Positions 28,318 to 36,752 are shown, counted from the first letter of the stretch. The stretch: DNA of 64,000 bases from Bradyrhizobium manausense (GCF_001440035.1 NZ_LJYG01000026.1:74721-138720); one strand, 5' to 3'. Numbers and translations: made by a program. The notes: generated by a model not told the origin, from the sequence alone.

Positions 28318-28413
28318 AGCATGATCCGGAAAAGTGCGAAGCGGTTTTCCGGATCATGCTCAAACAATAACCTAAAGCGCGATGAGGATTCATCCTGATC
28401 TCATCGGGCTTTA
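28318..28413. repeat. Two-hairpin dispersed repeat, family E (copy 1), overlapping the fliI stop codon
   Basis: First hairpin AGCATGATCCGGAAAA/TTTTCCGGATCATGCT (28318-28360), then second hairpin TAAAGC...CGATGAG/CTCATCG...GCTTTA (28373-28413). The final TTA is the complement of the fliI TAA stop, so the repeat supplies that codon and could terminate the operon. Copy 2 is at 33591-33691. Confidence 0.85.
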
Positions 28414-29745
28414 GTCGCCCTTGAGCATGTCCCTGAGCTCGCGGAACGGATCGGCGCTCGGCGGCGCCGAGGCGTCCTGGCGCATGGCCTGGTAGATCCG
28501 CGGCACCATGTCGACGGCTTGGTCGAGCCCCGAATCGCGCCCGGTTTGGTACCCGCCCATCAGGCGAAGATCGCGCGTGTCCTCGTATTTGGCGATCAGG
28601 GTGCGCAATTTGCTCACCAATTCCCGCTCCTCGGGATCCCACACGTTGTGCGCCAGCCGCGAGACCGAGGCCAGCACGTCCACGGCCGGATAGCGTGCCT
28701 GGTCGGCGATGTGCCTGGAGAGCACGATGTGCCCGTCGAGTGTGCTGCGGATGGTGTCGGCGATAGGCTCGTTGTGATCATCGCCGTCGACCAGCACGGA
28801 GTAGATGCCGGTGATGGTGCCGGATCCGTCCTCGCCGGGCCCGGCGCGCTCCAGGAGGCGCGGCAGGTCGGTGAAGACGGTCGGTGCGTAGCCCCGGGCC
28901 ACCGCCGGCTCGCCGGCCGCCAGCGCGACCTCGCGGGCGGCATGGGCGAAGCGGGTGATCGAATCGACGATGAGAAGCACCGATTCGCCGCGGTCACGGA
29001 AATATTCGGCCACCGCCATCGCCGCCTTCGGCGCCAGCCGTCGCATCACCGGGCTTTCATCGCCCGTCGAGACGATGGTGACGGCGCGGTTGCGGTCGTT
29101 GCCGAGCACGTCCTCGATGAATTCGCGCACCTCGCGGCCGCGCTCGCCGACCAGTGCCAGCACGACGCTGTCAAAGCCCTGGCTGCGGGCGAGCATGGCG
29201 AGCAGCGTGGATTTGCCGACGCCCGAGCCGGCAAAGATGCCGACGCGCTGGCCGGCGCAGATCGGCGCAAACAGGTCGATCACGCGCACGCCAGTGCGCA
29301 GCGGCTTGTGGACGCGCGCCCGCTTCATCGCCGGCGGCGCCTCCGCCTCGGCCGAAACGGCCATCGACCCCGGCGTGAGCGGCCCCATTCCGTCCAGTGG
29401 CACGCCCAGCGCATTGATGACGCGGCCCTTCCAGCTCGGATCCGGCGCGAACGACAGGGGCGGCATGCGATAGGCGACCGAGCCGAGCCCGCCGGCGAAG
29501 TGCCGGTCGAACGGCTTGGCCACGATGCCCTCGCTGTCGATCCGCACCACCTCGCCGATCTGGGGCTTGGCCCCGGTATTGACGCCGATCAGCTCGCCGA
29601 GCTTGACCGAACGCGACAGGCCGGAGACACGAAAATGCGTCGGCGCGATCTCGGAGATCGCGCCGCTGACGCTTGCCAGAGGCGTGCTCTGCTCGAGCTC
29701 GAGCAGCGCCCACTCAAGTTGCCGAAGAGCGTTCAAGGAAACCAT
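28411..29745 (-). CDS. fliI: Flagellar type III export ATPase FliI
   Basis: 444 residues. Cytoplasmic ATPase that energises flagellar protein export with FliH and FliJ. P-loop GIFAGSGVGKST near residue 175, GERGREVREFIEDVLG, Walker B SVLLIVDSITRFAHAAREV, and the C-terminal SRLAHNVWDPEERELVSKL region: the F1-beta/FliI family plan and usual length. Last gene of the minus-strand operon DUF1217 gene-flgF-fliI, 39 bases after flgF. Its stop lies in repeat family E. Confidence 0.97.
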   Translation of the reverse strand: MVSLNALRQLEWALLELEQSTPLASVSGAISEIAPTHFRVSGLSRSVKLGELIGVNTGAKPQIGEVVRIDSEGIVAKPFDRHFAGGLGSVAYRMPPLSFAPDPSWKGRVINALGVPLDGMGPLTPGSMAVSAEAEAPPAMKRARVHKPLRTGVRVIDLFAPICAGQRVGIFAGSGVGKSTLLAMLARSQGFDSVVLALVGERGREVREFIEDVLGNDRNRAVTIVSTGDESPVMRRLAPKAAMAVAEYFRDRGESVLLIVDSITRFAHAAREVALAAGEPAVARGYAPTVFTDLPRLLERAGPGEDGSGTITGIYSVLVDGDDHNEPIADTIRSTLDGHIVLSRHIADQARYPAVDVLASVSRLAHNVWDPEERELVSKLRTLIAKYEDTRDLRLMGGYQTGRDSGLDQAVDMVPRIYQAMRQDASAPPSADPFRELRDMLKGD

Positions 29746-29784
29746 CCACCCAATTACGCGCGACGCGCAAGCCGCCTCTCAAGT

Positions 29785-30513
29785 CTACTTGCCAGGATCG
29801 CCCAGCGTCTGGATTGCGTTGCGGAGCGTGCTCTCGGTGCCGTCGATCAGCGAGTTGGTGCTGTCGAAGGCGCGCGAAGCCGACATCAGCTTGGTCAATT
29901 CCATCATCGGATTGGCGCTGGAGCCCTCGACATAGCCCTGCTTGAAGCCATCGCGGCTGAAATCGGCGATGGCAGTCGCGGGCCGGTCGGGCGTGACGCC
30001 GGAATTGCCGTAGCGATCGAGAGTGGCATCGACAGGGATATTGAACAGGCCGATGGTGCCGATCTCGTTGTTGTCCTGGGTGATCGCACCGCTGCGCGAG
30101 ATCGAGACCGGCCCGCCGTTCGGGTCGAGCGTGAGCTGCGCACCGCCGGAATCGATGACGGGGAAACCCGACACCGTCTGGAGGTCGCCATTGGCGGCGA
30201 TCTGCAGGCGGCCGTCGCGGGTGTAGACCGTGCCGTTGGGGCCGGCGAAGGCGATCCAGCCCTGGCCGACCACGGCGACGTCGAGCGGGTTGCCGGTCTC
30301 GGTGATGTTGCCGGCCTCGCGGGAGATGATGTTGTCGCCGGGCGAGGAGAACGCGACCGGGTTGGCGCCGGCCCTGGAGAGCACCGTCTCGAATTTCACG
30401 ACATCGGTGCGGAAGCCGGATGTGTTGACGTTGGCGACGTTGTTGGCGATCGTCTGGAGGCGCTTCTCGAGCGCGACCTGCGCCGACAATCCGACATAGA
30501 GGGCCGATTGCAT
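29785..30513 (-). CDS. flgF: Flagellar basal-body proximal rod protein FlgF
   Basis: 242 residues. Rod protein of the FlgBCFG family: N-terminal YVGLSAQVALEKRLQTIANN, central GNPLDVAVVGQGWIAFAGPNG, C-terminal MMELTKLMSASRAFDSTNSL, the paired helices that form the rod coiled coil. Starts 3 bases after the stop of the DUF1217 gene, so co-transcribed and probably coupled. A second FlgG-type gene (flgG) lies on the plus strand at 37520. Confidence 0.95.
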   Translation of the reverse strand: MQSALYVGLSAQVALEKRLQTIANNVANVNTSGFRTDVVKFETVLSRAGANPVAFSSPGDNIISREAGNITETGNPLDVAVVGQGWIAFAGPNGTVYTRDGRLQIAANGDLQTVSGFPVIDSGGAQLTLDPNGGPVSISRSGAITQDNNEIGTIGLFNIPVDATLDRYGNSGVTPDRPATAIADFSRDGFKQGYVEGSSANPMMELTKLMSASRAFDSTNSLIDGTESTLRNAIQTLGDPGK

Positions 30514-30516
30514 GGC

Positions 30517-31308
30517 TTACCTGTTGAACTTGATATTCTGAAGCGTCGTGAGCATATCGGTGTCGAGACTGGCCGACGATGTCGAGGCGCCGGTGATCAG
30601 CACCAGCGCGGGGTTGGTCGAGCTGTCGTTCTGGGCCTGGGTCGCGTCCCACATCGCCGCGAAGCGCTGCACGAATTTGGTGACCTTGGCCGGGTCCTTG
30701 AAATCGGCGAGGTTGATCTTGTCCGTGATCATCTTGGCCTGCATGTCGATGTCGGACGAGCTGATCGTCGACGACCAGCCCTCTGCGGTCTGCACCACCT
30801 GGGTCAGGGCCTTGTCGGCGAGGATCTGGTAGGGGCTCGTGATCGAGGCAGCCTTGCGCGTGAAATACAGGGCGAGCCGAAGGCCCTCATTCTGGTCGCC
30901 GGCGTTCTGCTCCAGCGTCTGGGTGGCATAATGGCTGGTCGTGCCTGATGTGGCCGCTGTGCTCTGGGTCGCGGCGGCGCCGAGTGCTGCGAAGTTGAAG
31001 GCGGCGGCGAACTCCCGGTAGCGGCTGTCGCTCAGCTTGTTGGCGAAGGTGTTGGAGGTCGCGATGCCCTCGGTCAGCACCTTCCGCATGAACGCCTTGG
31101 CGTAGATCATGTCGTCGAGGCCATAAGCCTTCATCGCGTAGGAGTAGAGCCTATAGTTGTTCAGGAGATCGTCGATGCTTTTCACCTTGCCGATATTGGC
31201 AAGATAATAGGCGGTGTCGCGGCTCACGTCCGGCTGCTGCTCGACCTGAGTCAGCGACTTGCTCATGTCCGTCGTCAGCCTGGTGTAATCCGCGATGGTG
31301 GATAGCAT
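30517..31308 (-). CDS. DUF1217-family flagellar-cluster protein
   Basis: 263 residues from the ATG at 31308, which follows GAGGGG. The frame stays open far upstream only as antisense of motA. The protein is mostly helical and Ser/Thr/Ala-rich, with YTRLTTDMSKSLTQVEQQPDV at the N-terminus (residues about 7-27) and repeated A-L-x-x segments; no membrane span and no signal peptide. DUF1217 proteins are regularly found in alphaproteobacterial flagellar clusters and may be secreted or structural. First gene of the operon with flgF and fliI, divergent from motA. Confidence 0.82.
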   Translation of the reverse strand: MLSTIADYTRLTTDMSKSLTQVEQQPDVSRDTAYYLANIGKVKSIDDLLNNYRLYSYAMKAYGLDDMIYAKAFMRKVLTEGIATSNTFANKLSDSRYREFAAAFNFAALGAAATQSTAATSGTTSHYATQTLEQNAGDQNEGLRLALYFTRKAASITSPYQILADKALTQVVQTAEGWSSTISSSDIDMQAKMITDKINLADFKDPAKVTKFVQRFAAMWDATQAQNDSSTNPALVLITGASTSSASLDTDMLTTLQNIKFNR

Positions 31309-31359
31309 GGCACGCGCCCCTCTGGTCGCCGCTGCGACCTCGTCGCAAGCTGCCGCGAA

Positions 31360-31373
31360 TTGCTTGCGCGGGG
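31360..31373 (-). promoter_or_regulatory. CCCCGCGCAAGC element upstream of the DUF1217-flgF-fliI operon
   Basis: Minus-strand CCCCGCGCAAGCAA, about 52 bases before the start codon. The same 14 bases occur upstream of flgE (53231-53244), and similar sites precede other flagellar units. Candidate promoter or regulator box. Confidence 0.45.
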
Positions 31374-31403
31374 CTGGCGCGGCCGAAAGGACGCCCAAGC
31401 CAG

Positions 31404-31416
31404 CTTCGCGCAAGCG
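31404..31416 (+). promoter_or_regulatory. CTTCGCGCAAGCG element upstream of motA
   Basis: Plus-strand member of the recurrent CGCGCAAGC family, about 46 bases before the TTG start of motA. The divergent minus-strand site is 31 bases away, so the two operons may share control. Confidence 0.45.
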
Positions 31417-31461
31417 TGGCCGACTAGATGTTCCCGATGGGATCGGCGATGGAGCGGCGCG

Positions 31462-32358
31462 TTGGGCAGTTTCGTGGGGATTGTCATCACGGTGGCAGCA
31501 CTGCTTGGCGGATTTGCCGCCATGGGCGGGCACCTGGCCGTGCTGATGCAGCCGTGGGAGTTCGTGATCATCATGGGCACCGCGGTCGGCACCTTCATCG
31601 TGGCCAATCCATGGAAGACGGTCGTCGACACCGGGGTCGCCTGCATGCAGGCAGTCTCCGGCGCGGTGCCTGGCCAGCGCTATTACCTTGACCTGCTCGG
31701 CGCGCTTCATGCCTTGATGCGCGAGTTGCGCGGCAAGGGCCGCAATGAGGTCGAGGCGCATATCGACGATCCCTCGTCCTCCGAAATATTCAAGGCGTTC
31801 CCGAGCGTGCTCGGCGACCCGTCTTTGCTCCAGTTCATCTGCGACTATGTGCGCCTCATCATCATGGGCAATGCCCGTACCCATGAGATCGAGGCGCTGA
31901 TGGACGAGGAGATCCACACCATCGTGAAGAGCAAGCTGACGCCCTATCATGCGCTGGTGGTGGTGTCCGAAGCGCTGCCCGCGCTCGGCATCGTCGCCGC
32001 GGTGCTCGGCGTCATCAAGGCCATGGGCGCGCTGGACCAGTCGCCGAAGCTGCTCGGCGGCTTCATCGGCGCGGCGCTGGTCGGCACCTTCGCCGGCATC
32101 TTCCTGTCCTACGGCATCATTTCGCCCTTCGCGCTGAAGATCAAGATGACGCGCGAGAAGAAGTGCCGGCCCTACATCATCGTCAAGCAGACCCTGCTGG
32201 CGTTCATGAACGGCGCCATGCCGCAGATCGCCGTCGAGCACGGCCGCAAGATGATCGCGAGCTCCGAACGGCCGTCGATCGACGTCGTCGAGAACGAGAC
32301 GATCGCAGGTCCCAAGGCTGTCGTGGCCGACGCTGAACCCAAGGCTGCACGCGCATGA
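31462..32358 (+). CDS. motA: Flagellar motor stator protein MotA
   Basis: 298 residues if translation begins at TTG 31462, which sits 7 bases after GGAG; upstream in-frame codons give a Trp/Arg-rich leader unlike MotA. Four membrane segments (GIVITVAALLGGFAAMGGH first; ALPALGIVAAVLGVIKAMGAL and GAALVGTFAGIFLSYGII last), with the large cytoplasmic loop between helices 2 and 3. Forms the proton channel with MotB (48805), which is encoded 17 kb away. First gene of the motA-fliM-fliN-fliG-flhB operon; overlaps fliM by four bases. Confidence 0.93.
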   Translation: MGSFVGIVITVAALLGGFAAMGGHLAVLMQPWEFVIIMGTAVGTFIVANPWKTVVDTGVACMQAVSGAVPGQRYYLDLLGALHALMRELRGKGRNEVEAHIDDPSSSEIFKAFPSVLGDPSLLQFICDYVRLIIMGNARTHEIEALMDEEIHTIVKSKLTPYHALVVVSEALPALGIVAAVLGVIKAMGALDQSPKLLGGFIGAALVGTFAGIFLSYGIISPFALKIKMTREKKCRPYIIVKQTLLAFMNGAMPQIAVEHGRKMIASSERPSIDVVENETIAGPKAVVADAEPKAARA

Positions 32359-33296
32359 CGATGGAAGACGTCGAGGTCGATCAGCGCAAGCAGCTGCCGA
32401 ACTATCTGCTGGACGCCGCCGGCATCTCGATCGAGCGCATGCCGATGCTCAATGTGATCTTCGATCGCATGGCGGCATCGTGCACGGACAGCCTGCAGCC
32501 GATGGCCGGCACGCCCTGCTATTTCTCGGTCAACGGCATCACCAATGACCGTGTCGGCGACATCATCAAGGACTACGAGGGCAATGCGGTCGCCGCCGTG
32601 CTCTACGCCGAGCAGTGGGACTCCCGCGTCATTATCATGCTCGACCGTGACTTCGTGTTCACGATGGTCGAGGCGATGTTCGGCTCCGACGGTGCCGAGC
32701 CGCCGCTCGATGTCGAACGCACTTTCTCGAACATCGAGATCCGCCTGGTCCAGGCGCTGTTCGACCGGTTCGCCAAGGCGCTGCAGGCGGCTTTCGCCGG
32801 CACCTCCAACGTCACCTTCCGCGTCGAGCGGGTCGAGACGGCGATGGCGTCGCTGGCGATCGGGCGCGCCAGCAACATGTCGATCTGTGCGAACATGATG
32901 GTGCAGGCGCTTTATCGCGGCGGTCAGATGTTCCTGATCATTCCGCACTCCGCGCTCAACCCGCTCAGGCAGAAGCTTGCCCATGTCGTGGTCAGCGAAG
33001 GCGGCGCGGCCGATCCGCGCTGGCGCGAGCAGATGGAGAGCGAGGTTCACCGCACCGAGGTAACCCTGAGCGCGGTGCTCGACGAGAAGATGATCACCCT
33101 CGAGGACGTCGTCAAATTCAAGGTGGGGCAGGTCCTGGAGCTTGAAGCCACGCCGCGTACGCTGGCGCGGCTCGAGAGCAACAACCAGGTGCTGTTCTGG
33201 TGTCAGATCGGCCAGCTCGATGGCTACTACGCCATGCAGGTGGCAGATCCCGTCGATCAGAAGCGGGAGTTCGTCGATGATATCCTATCTCGTTGA
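32355..33296 (+). CDS. fliM: Flagellar motor switch protein FliM
   Basis: 313 residues. C-ring component between FliG and FliN. Middle CheC-like domain (residues about 40-220: MPMLNVIFDRMAASC ... MFGSDGAEPPLDVERTFSNIE) and C-terminal SpoA domain (VTLSAVLDEKMITLEDVVKFKVGQVLEL). Odd: the usual N-terminal CheY-binding helix of the form LSQxEIDALL is not visible; the protein begins with a short acidic stretch. Overlaps motA (ATGA) upstream and the small gene downstream by 20 bases. Confidence 0.93.
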   Translation: MTMEDVEVDQRKQLPNYLLDAAGISIERMPMLNVIFDRMAASCTDSLQPMAGTPCYFSVNGITNDRVGDIIKDYEGNAVAAVLYAEQWDSRVIIMLDRDFVFTMVEAMFGSDGAEPPLDVERTFSNIEIRLVQALFDRFAKALQAAFAGTSNVTFRVERVETAMASLAIGRASNMSICANMMVQALYRGGQMFLIIPHSALNPLRQKLAHVVVSEGGAADPRWREQMESEVHRTEVTLSAVLDEKMITLEDVVKFKVGQVLELEATPRTLARLESNNQVLFWCQIGQLDGYYAMQVADPVDQKREFVDDILSR

Positions 33297-33591
33297 TGCG
33301 GTGCTGCTGATCGCGCTGGCCTTCACGAGCATGCGGGTGACCCGGATGCACCGCGAGCTCGCGAAGCTGCGCAGCTACCAGGGCGAGTTCTCGACCATCG
33401 TCCACGAGACCGCCGGCGCCTTCGACACCGTGATTACCGCGGCGCATGATTCCACGGCAAATCTGGGCCGGCTTGCCAATGTGCTGACCGCAAAGATCGA
33501 TCAGGCCCATGAGGCGATCGCCGCACTCGATGCACGCAACGGGCTGCAGGGGGCCGTGACCGTGAATGGTCCCGAGGCCAACACGCACTAG
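33277..33591 (+). CDS. Small membrane-anchored flagellar-cluster protein (DUF6468-like)
   Basis: 104 residues beginning MISYLVDAVLLIALAFTSM, one N-terminal membrane segment, then a predicted coiled coil (RMHRELAKLRSYQGEFSTIV; LANVLTAKIDQAHEAIAALD). It starts 20 bases inside the end of fliM in another frame, so translation is likely coupled. I recall similar proteins between fliM and fliN in rhizobia under DUF6468, but am not certain of the number. May be a switch or stator accessory. Its stop codon touches repeat family E. Confidence 0.72.
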   Translation: MISYLVDAVLLIALAFTSMRVTRMHRELAKLRSYQGEFSTIVHETAGAFDTVITAAHDSTANLGRLANVLTAKIDQAHEAIAALDARNGLQGAVTVNGPEANTH

Positions 33592-33691
33592 AGCATGATC
33601 CGGAAAAGTGTGAAGCGGTTTTCCGAAAAGATCATGCTCAAACAAAGAGCTAAAGCGCGATGACGATTCAACCCAATCTCATCGCGCTTTA
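33591..33691. repeat. Two-hairpin dispersed repeat, family E (copy 2), inside the motA operon
   Basis: GAGCATGATC...GATCATGCTC with an inner CGGAAAA/TTTTCCG pair (33591-33639), then TAAAGCGCGATGA...TCATCGCGCTTTA (33651-33691). It begins on the last base of the preceding stop codon and separates that gene from fliN. The order of hairpins matches copy 1. Confidence 0.88.
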
Positions 33692-33767
33692 GGGCCGGAA
33701 GCGGCCGAAGAGATAGATCGGAACGTCGCGACGCTCCGGGAGCGGAACTACCAAGAGGCGATACCAG

Positions 33768-34142
33768 ATGGCGCAATCCTTCGACTACCAATCTGCAACC
33801 GCATCCGACGATGCCGAGACCTCTCCGCTCGACCGGCTGGCGGAGATTGCCGCACGCACCGCCGAGGAGACCGGCAAGTTCGCCAATGTGGATGCCATCA
33901 TGCGCATTCCCGTCACCATGCAGGTGGTGCTGGGATCGGCGACCATCCCGGTGGCGAATTTGATGAAGCTCGGCCGTGGTGCCGTCGTTCCGCTGGATCA
34001 CCGCGTCGGCGAGCCCGTCGACGTCGTGGTCAACGGCCGCGTCGTTGCCCGCGGCGAAGTGGTCGTCGTCGAGGAGGACAATTCCCGCTTCGGTGTCTCG
34101 CTGACCGAGATTGTCGGACCGCTGGGGCAGGGTGATTCCTGA
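33768..34142 (+). CDS. fliN: Flagellar motor switch protein FliN
   Basis: 124 residues, start at 33768. C-terminal SpoA domain (IMRIPVTMQVVLGSATIPVA; LMKLGRGAVVPLDHRVGEPV; ARGEVVVVEEDNSRFGVSL), the base of the C-ring and docking point for FliH. The N-terminal 40 residues are acidic and low-complexity. Separated from the previous gene by repeat family E but 2 bases from fliG, so operon continuity is likely. Confidence 0.95.
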   Translation: MAQSFDYQSATASDDAETSPLDRLAEIAARTAEETGKFANVDAIMRIPVTMQVVLGSATIPVANLMKLGRGAVVPLDHRVGEPVDVVVNGRVVARGEVVVVEEDNSRFGVSLTEIVGPLGQGDS

Positions 34143-34144
34143 CC

Positions 34145-35179
34145 ATGGCGGCACCGGTCGCTCCCATCAAGCAGCGCGGCGTTGCCACGCTGGGCGGAAC
34201 GGAAAAGGTCGCGGCGCTGCTGCTGGCCATGGGCCGCCAGGCCGCGGCCAGCGTGCTCGCGCAATTCGAACCGCTGGACATTCGCGTCGTCACCAAGGCC
34301 GCGGCCGAGCTGAGGCCGATCACGGCGCAGGAACTCGAGGCAATCGTCGAGGAATTTGCCCAGCAATTCTCGATGGGCGCCAACATCCTCGGCACTCTCG
34401 GCGGCCTCGAAGCCGTGCTGGGCGACGTGCTTCCCGCCGACCAGGTCACGGCAATCATGTCGGACCTGCTCGGAAATTCCAGCCGGTCGGTGTGGGATCG
34501 CGTCTCGTCGGTGTCGGAAAATTCGCTGGCGACCTACCTCTCCAAGGAACATCCGCAGACCGCGGCGCTGATCCTGTCCAAGGTCAAGCCGTCCTGCGCC
34601 GCCAAGGTGATGAGCCAGCTGCCGTCGAGCCTGCGCAACGAATTGATGCGGCGAGTGCTCAGCCTCAAGCCGATCGTCGACGATGCGATGAAGGTGCTCG
34701 AGAAGACGCTGCACGAAGACCTGACGCTCAATTTCGCCCGCAATCTCGGCGCGGACACTTACGCCCGTGTCGCCGACATCATCAACAAGATGGAGCGCGG
34801 TCATATCGAGGACATGCTGAAGAGCCTGTCGGAAAAGCGGCCGAAATCGGCCGAAGTGCTGAAGGAGCTGCTGTTCACCTTCGACGACGTCATCAACCTG
34901 GCGCCGAAGGCGCGCACCATGATCTTCGATCAGGTGCCGACCGACCGCATCGTCGTGGCGCTGAAGGGCACCGACAAGCATTTCCGCGAGTTGATCCTGT
35001 CCGCGGTCGCCTCGCGCGTTCGCCGCGTCGTCGAAGCCGAGCTCGCCATCGGCGAGCCGTCGAACCAGCGCGACGTGCTGGAGGCGCGCCGCGTGATCAC
35101 TGATCTTGCACTCGACCTCGCTGAAAAGGGTGAAATCGAGCTCAACCCCGATCAGGAGGATGAGCTGGTCTTCCGCTGA
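34145..35179 (+). CDS. fliG: Flagellar motor switch protein FliG
   Basis: 344 residues. Torque-generating C-ring protein contacting FliF and MotA. N-terminal region TEKVAALLLAMGRQAAASVL; middle domain with EHPQTAALILSKVKP (the EHPQ motif); C-terminal domain beginning LLFTFDDVINLAPKA (family motif MFVFEDI-like) and LKGTDKHFRELILSAVASR, which carries the charged torque helix. Usual family length. Starts 2 bases after fliN. Confidence 0.97.
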   Translation: MAAPVAPIKQRGVATLGGTEKVAALLLAMGRQAAASVLAQFEPLDIRVVTKAAAELRPITAQELEAIVEEFAQQFSMGANILGTLGGLEAVLGDVLPADQVTAIMSDLLGNSSRSVWDRVSSVSENSLATYLSKEHPQTAALILSKVKPSCAAKVMSQLPSSLRNELMRRVLSLKPIVDDAMKVLEKTLHEDLTLNFARNLGADTYARVADIINKMERGHIEDMLKSLSEKRPKSAEVLKELLFTFDDVINLAPKARTMIFDQVPTDRIVVALKGTDKHFRELILSAVASRVRRVVEAELAIGEPSNQRDVLEARRVITDLALDLAEKGEIELNPDQEDELVFR

Positions 35180-35192
35180 CCGCTGAACGGGC

Positions 35193-36275
35193 ATGGCAGA
35201 ATCCGATCAGGAGAGCAAAACAGAAGAGCCGACCGAGAAGAAAGTCCGCGATGCGCTCGAACAGGGCAAGATTCCGGTCTCTCGGGAGGCGTCCATGTTC
35301 GCGTCCATGACGGCGCTGATGGTGATTCAGGCCTTCCTGATCGGTCAGGGCGTGCAGCAGCTGACGCCGACCTTGAAGGGCTTTCTCGACGATCCCGACG
35401 GCTTCCCGCTTCATACCGGTGCAGACGCGCAGAACCTGCTCACCGTGGTCGGCCTCGAGGCCCTGCGGTTCCTGGTGCCGCTGGTCGTGATCCTGGCGGT
35501 GTTCGGGCTCGCAGCGTCGCTGCTGCAGAACGCGCCGCGCCTGGTGCTGGAGCGCATTCAACCCGACTTCTCCCGTATTTCGCCCGCGAGCGGCTGGAAC
35601 CGCATCTTCGGAACTCAAGGGCTCGTCGAGTTCGCCAAGTCGATGTTCAAGCTCGTCTCGGTGACGGCAGTCGTCTGCTTCGTATTGCGCTCGTCGGAGG
35701 CGAGGGCGTTCGAAGCGATGTATACCGATCCGGTCGCGCTGCCCGAGATGATCCTCACCATCGCGATGCGGATCGTGTCGGCGATCTGCATCGCGACGAT
35801 CGTGCTGGTCGCGATCGATCTTGCCTGGGCGCGCTTCCACTGGCGGCGCGAGCTGCGCATGACCAGGCAGGAGATCAAGGACGAGCACAAGCAGGCGGAG
35901 GGCGATCCGCTGATCAAGGCGCGCCTGCGTTCGCTCGCGCGCGACCGCTCGCGCCAGCGCATGATCGCTTCCGTGCCGCGCGCAACGCTGGTGATTGCGA
36001 ACCCGACGCATTTCGCGATCGCGCTGCGCTACAATCGCGACGAAAACCCGGCGCCGCTCGTGGTCGCCAAGGGCATGGACGTGATCGCGCTGAAGATCCG
36101 CGAGGTCGCCGAGCAGAGCAAGATCCCGGTGATCGAGAACAAGGCGCTCGCCCGTGCGCTTTACGAAGCGGTGCAGGTCGATCAGGTGATCCCGGCCGAA
36201 TTCTTCCGTCCCGTCGCCGAGATCATCTATTTCCTGCAGTCAAAGCAGGCCGCGCGGCCCGCGAAGGTTCAGTAG
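35193..36275 (+). CDS. flhB: Flagellar export apparatus protein FlhB
   Basis: 360 residues. Inner-membrane export-gate and substrate-specificity switch. Hydrophilic N-terminus ESDQESKTEEPTEKKVRDAL (the classic KTEEPTxKK motif), four membrane segments, then the cytoplasmic domain with the autocleavage site NPTH in LVIANPTHFAIALRYN. Length normal. Starts 13 bases after fliG; a flagellar promoter-like element in the following gap precedes flgB. Confidence 0.97.
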   Translation: MAESDQESKTEEPTEKKVRDALEQGKIPVSREASMFASMTALMVIQAFLIGQGVQQLTPTLKGFLDDPDGFPLHTGADAQNLLTVVGLEALRFLVPLVVILAVFGLAASLLQNAPRLVLERIQPDFSRISPASGWNRIFGTQGLVEFAKSMFKLVSVTAVVCFVLRSSEARAFEAMYTDPVALPEMILTIAMRIVSAICIATIVLVAIDLAWARFHWRRELRMTRQEIKDEHKQAEGDPLIKARLRSLARDRSRQRMIASVPRATLVIANPTHFAIALRYNRDENPAPLVVAKGMDVIALKIREVAEQSKIPVIENKALARALYEAVQVDQVIPAEFFRPVAEIIYFLQSKQAARPAKVQ

Positions 36276-36292
36276 AATCGCCGGAATGGTGC

Positions 36293-36306
36293 TCCGCGCA
36301 ACAGCT
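36293..36306 (+). promoter_or_regulatory. CTCCGCGCAACAGC element upstream of flgB
   Basis: Variant of the recurrent CGCGCAAGC element, about 34 bases before the flgB ATG. Supports a second promoter for the flgB-to-fliP run. Confidence 0.35.
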
Positions 36307-36339
36307 TGACGAAAGCTTAACGCCCTAGGGTTCTCGCCA

Positions 36340-36741
36340 ATGAACCATAATGGGGCCGTCGTGGGACCGCTTTATCTCTTCGAACTCGCATCGTCGCAGG
36401 CACGCTGGCTCGAGCTTCGTCAGTCGACCATTGCCACCAATGTCGCCAATGCCAATACGCCGGGATTCAAGGCGCGCGATGTCGAGCCGTTCAATAAGGT
36501 GCTCGACGCGGTGCCGGTGAGACTGGCCACCACGTCACCCGGCCACATGCAATTGTCGCCGGCGGAAACCGACACGCGGGCTACCGCCAAGAAGGACAGC
36601 TGGGACGTCGTCCACTCCGGCAACTCCGTGAGCCTTGAGCAGGAGATGATCAAGGGCAGCGACGTCAATCGCGACTATTCGATGAATTCGGCGATTGTGC
36701 GCTCGTTCAACCGCATGGTCATGACCAGCGCGAAGACCTGA
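36340..36741 (+). CDS. flgB: Flagellar basal-body rod protein FlgB
   Basis: 133 residues from ATG 36340; a GTG at 36361 with GGGG before it would give the more usual N-terminus (VGPLYLFELASSQARWLELR), so the start is uncertain by seven codons. Contains the rod motif TIATNVANANTPGFKARDVE and C-terminal MNSAIVRSFNRMVMTSAKT. Proximal rod subunit. Followed by flgC after 11 bases. Confidence 0.94.
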   Translation: MNHNGAVVGPLYLFELASSQARWLELRQSTIATNVANANTPGFKARDVEPFNKVLDAVPVRLATTSPGHMQLSPAETDTRATAKKDSWDVVHSGNSVSLEQEMIKGSDVNRDYSMNSAIVRSFNRMVMTSAKT

Positions 36742-36752
36742 GGTGAACTGAC

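Noticed and set aside
31309-32241. Upstream extension of the DUF1217 gene to 574 codons
   Set aside because: The added part is antisense to motA and its promoter region; the ATG at 31308 has a good GAGGGG site.
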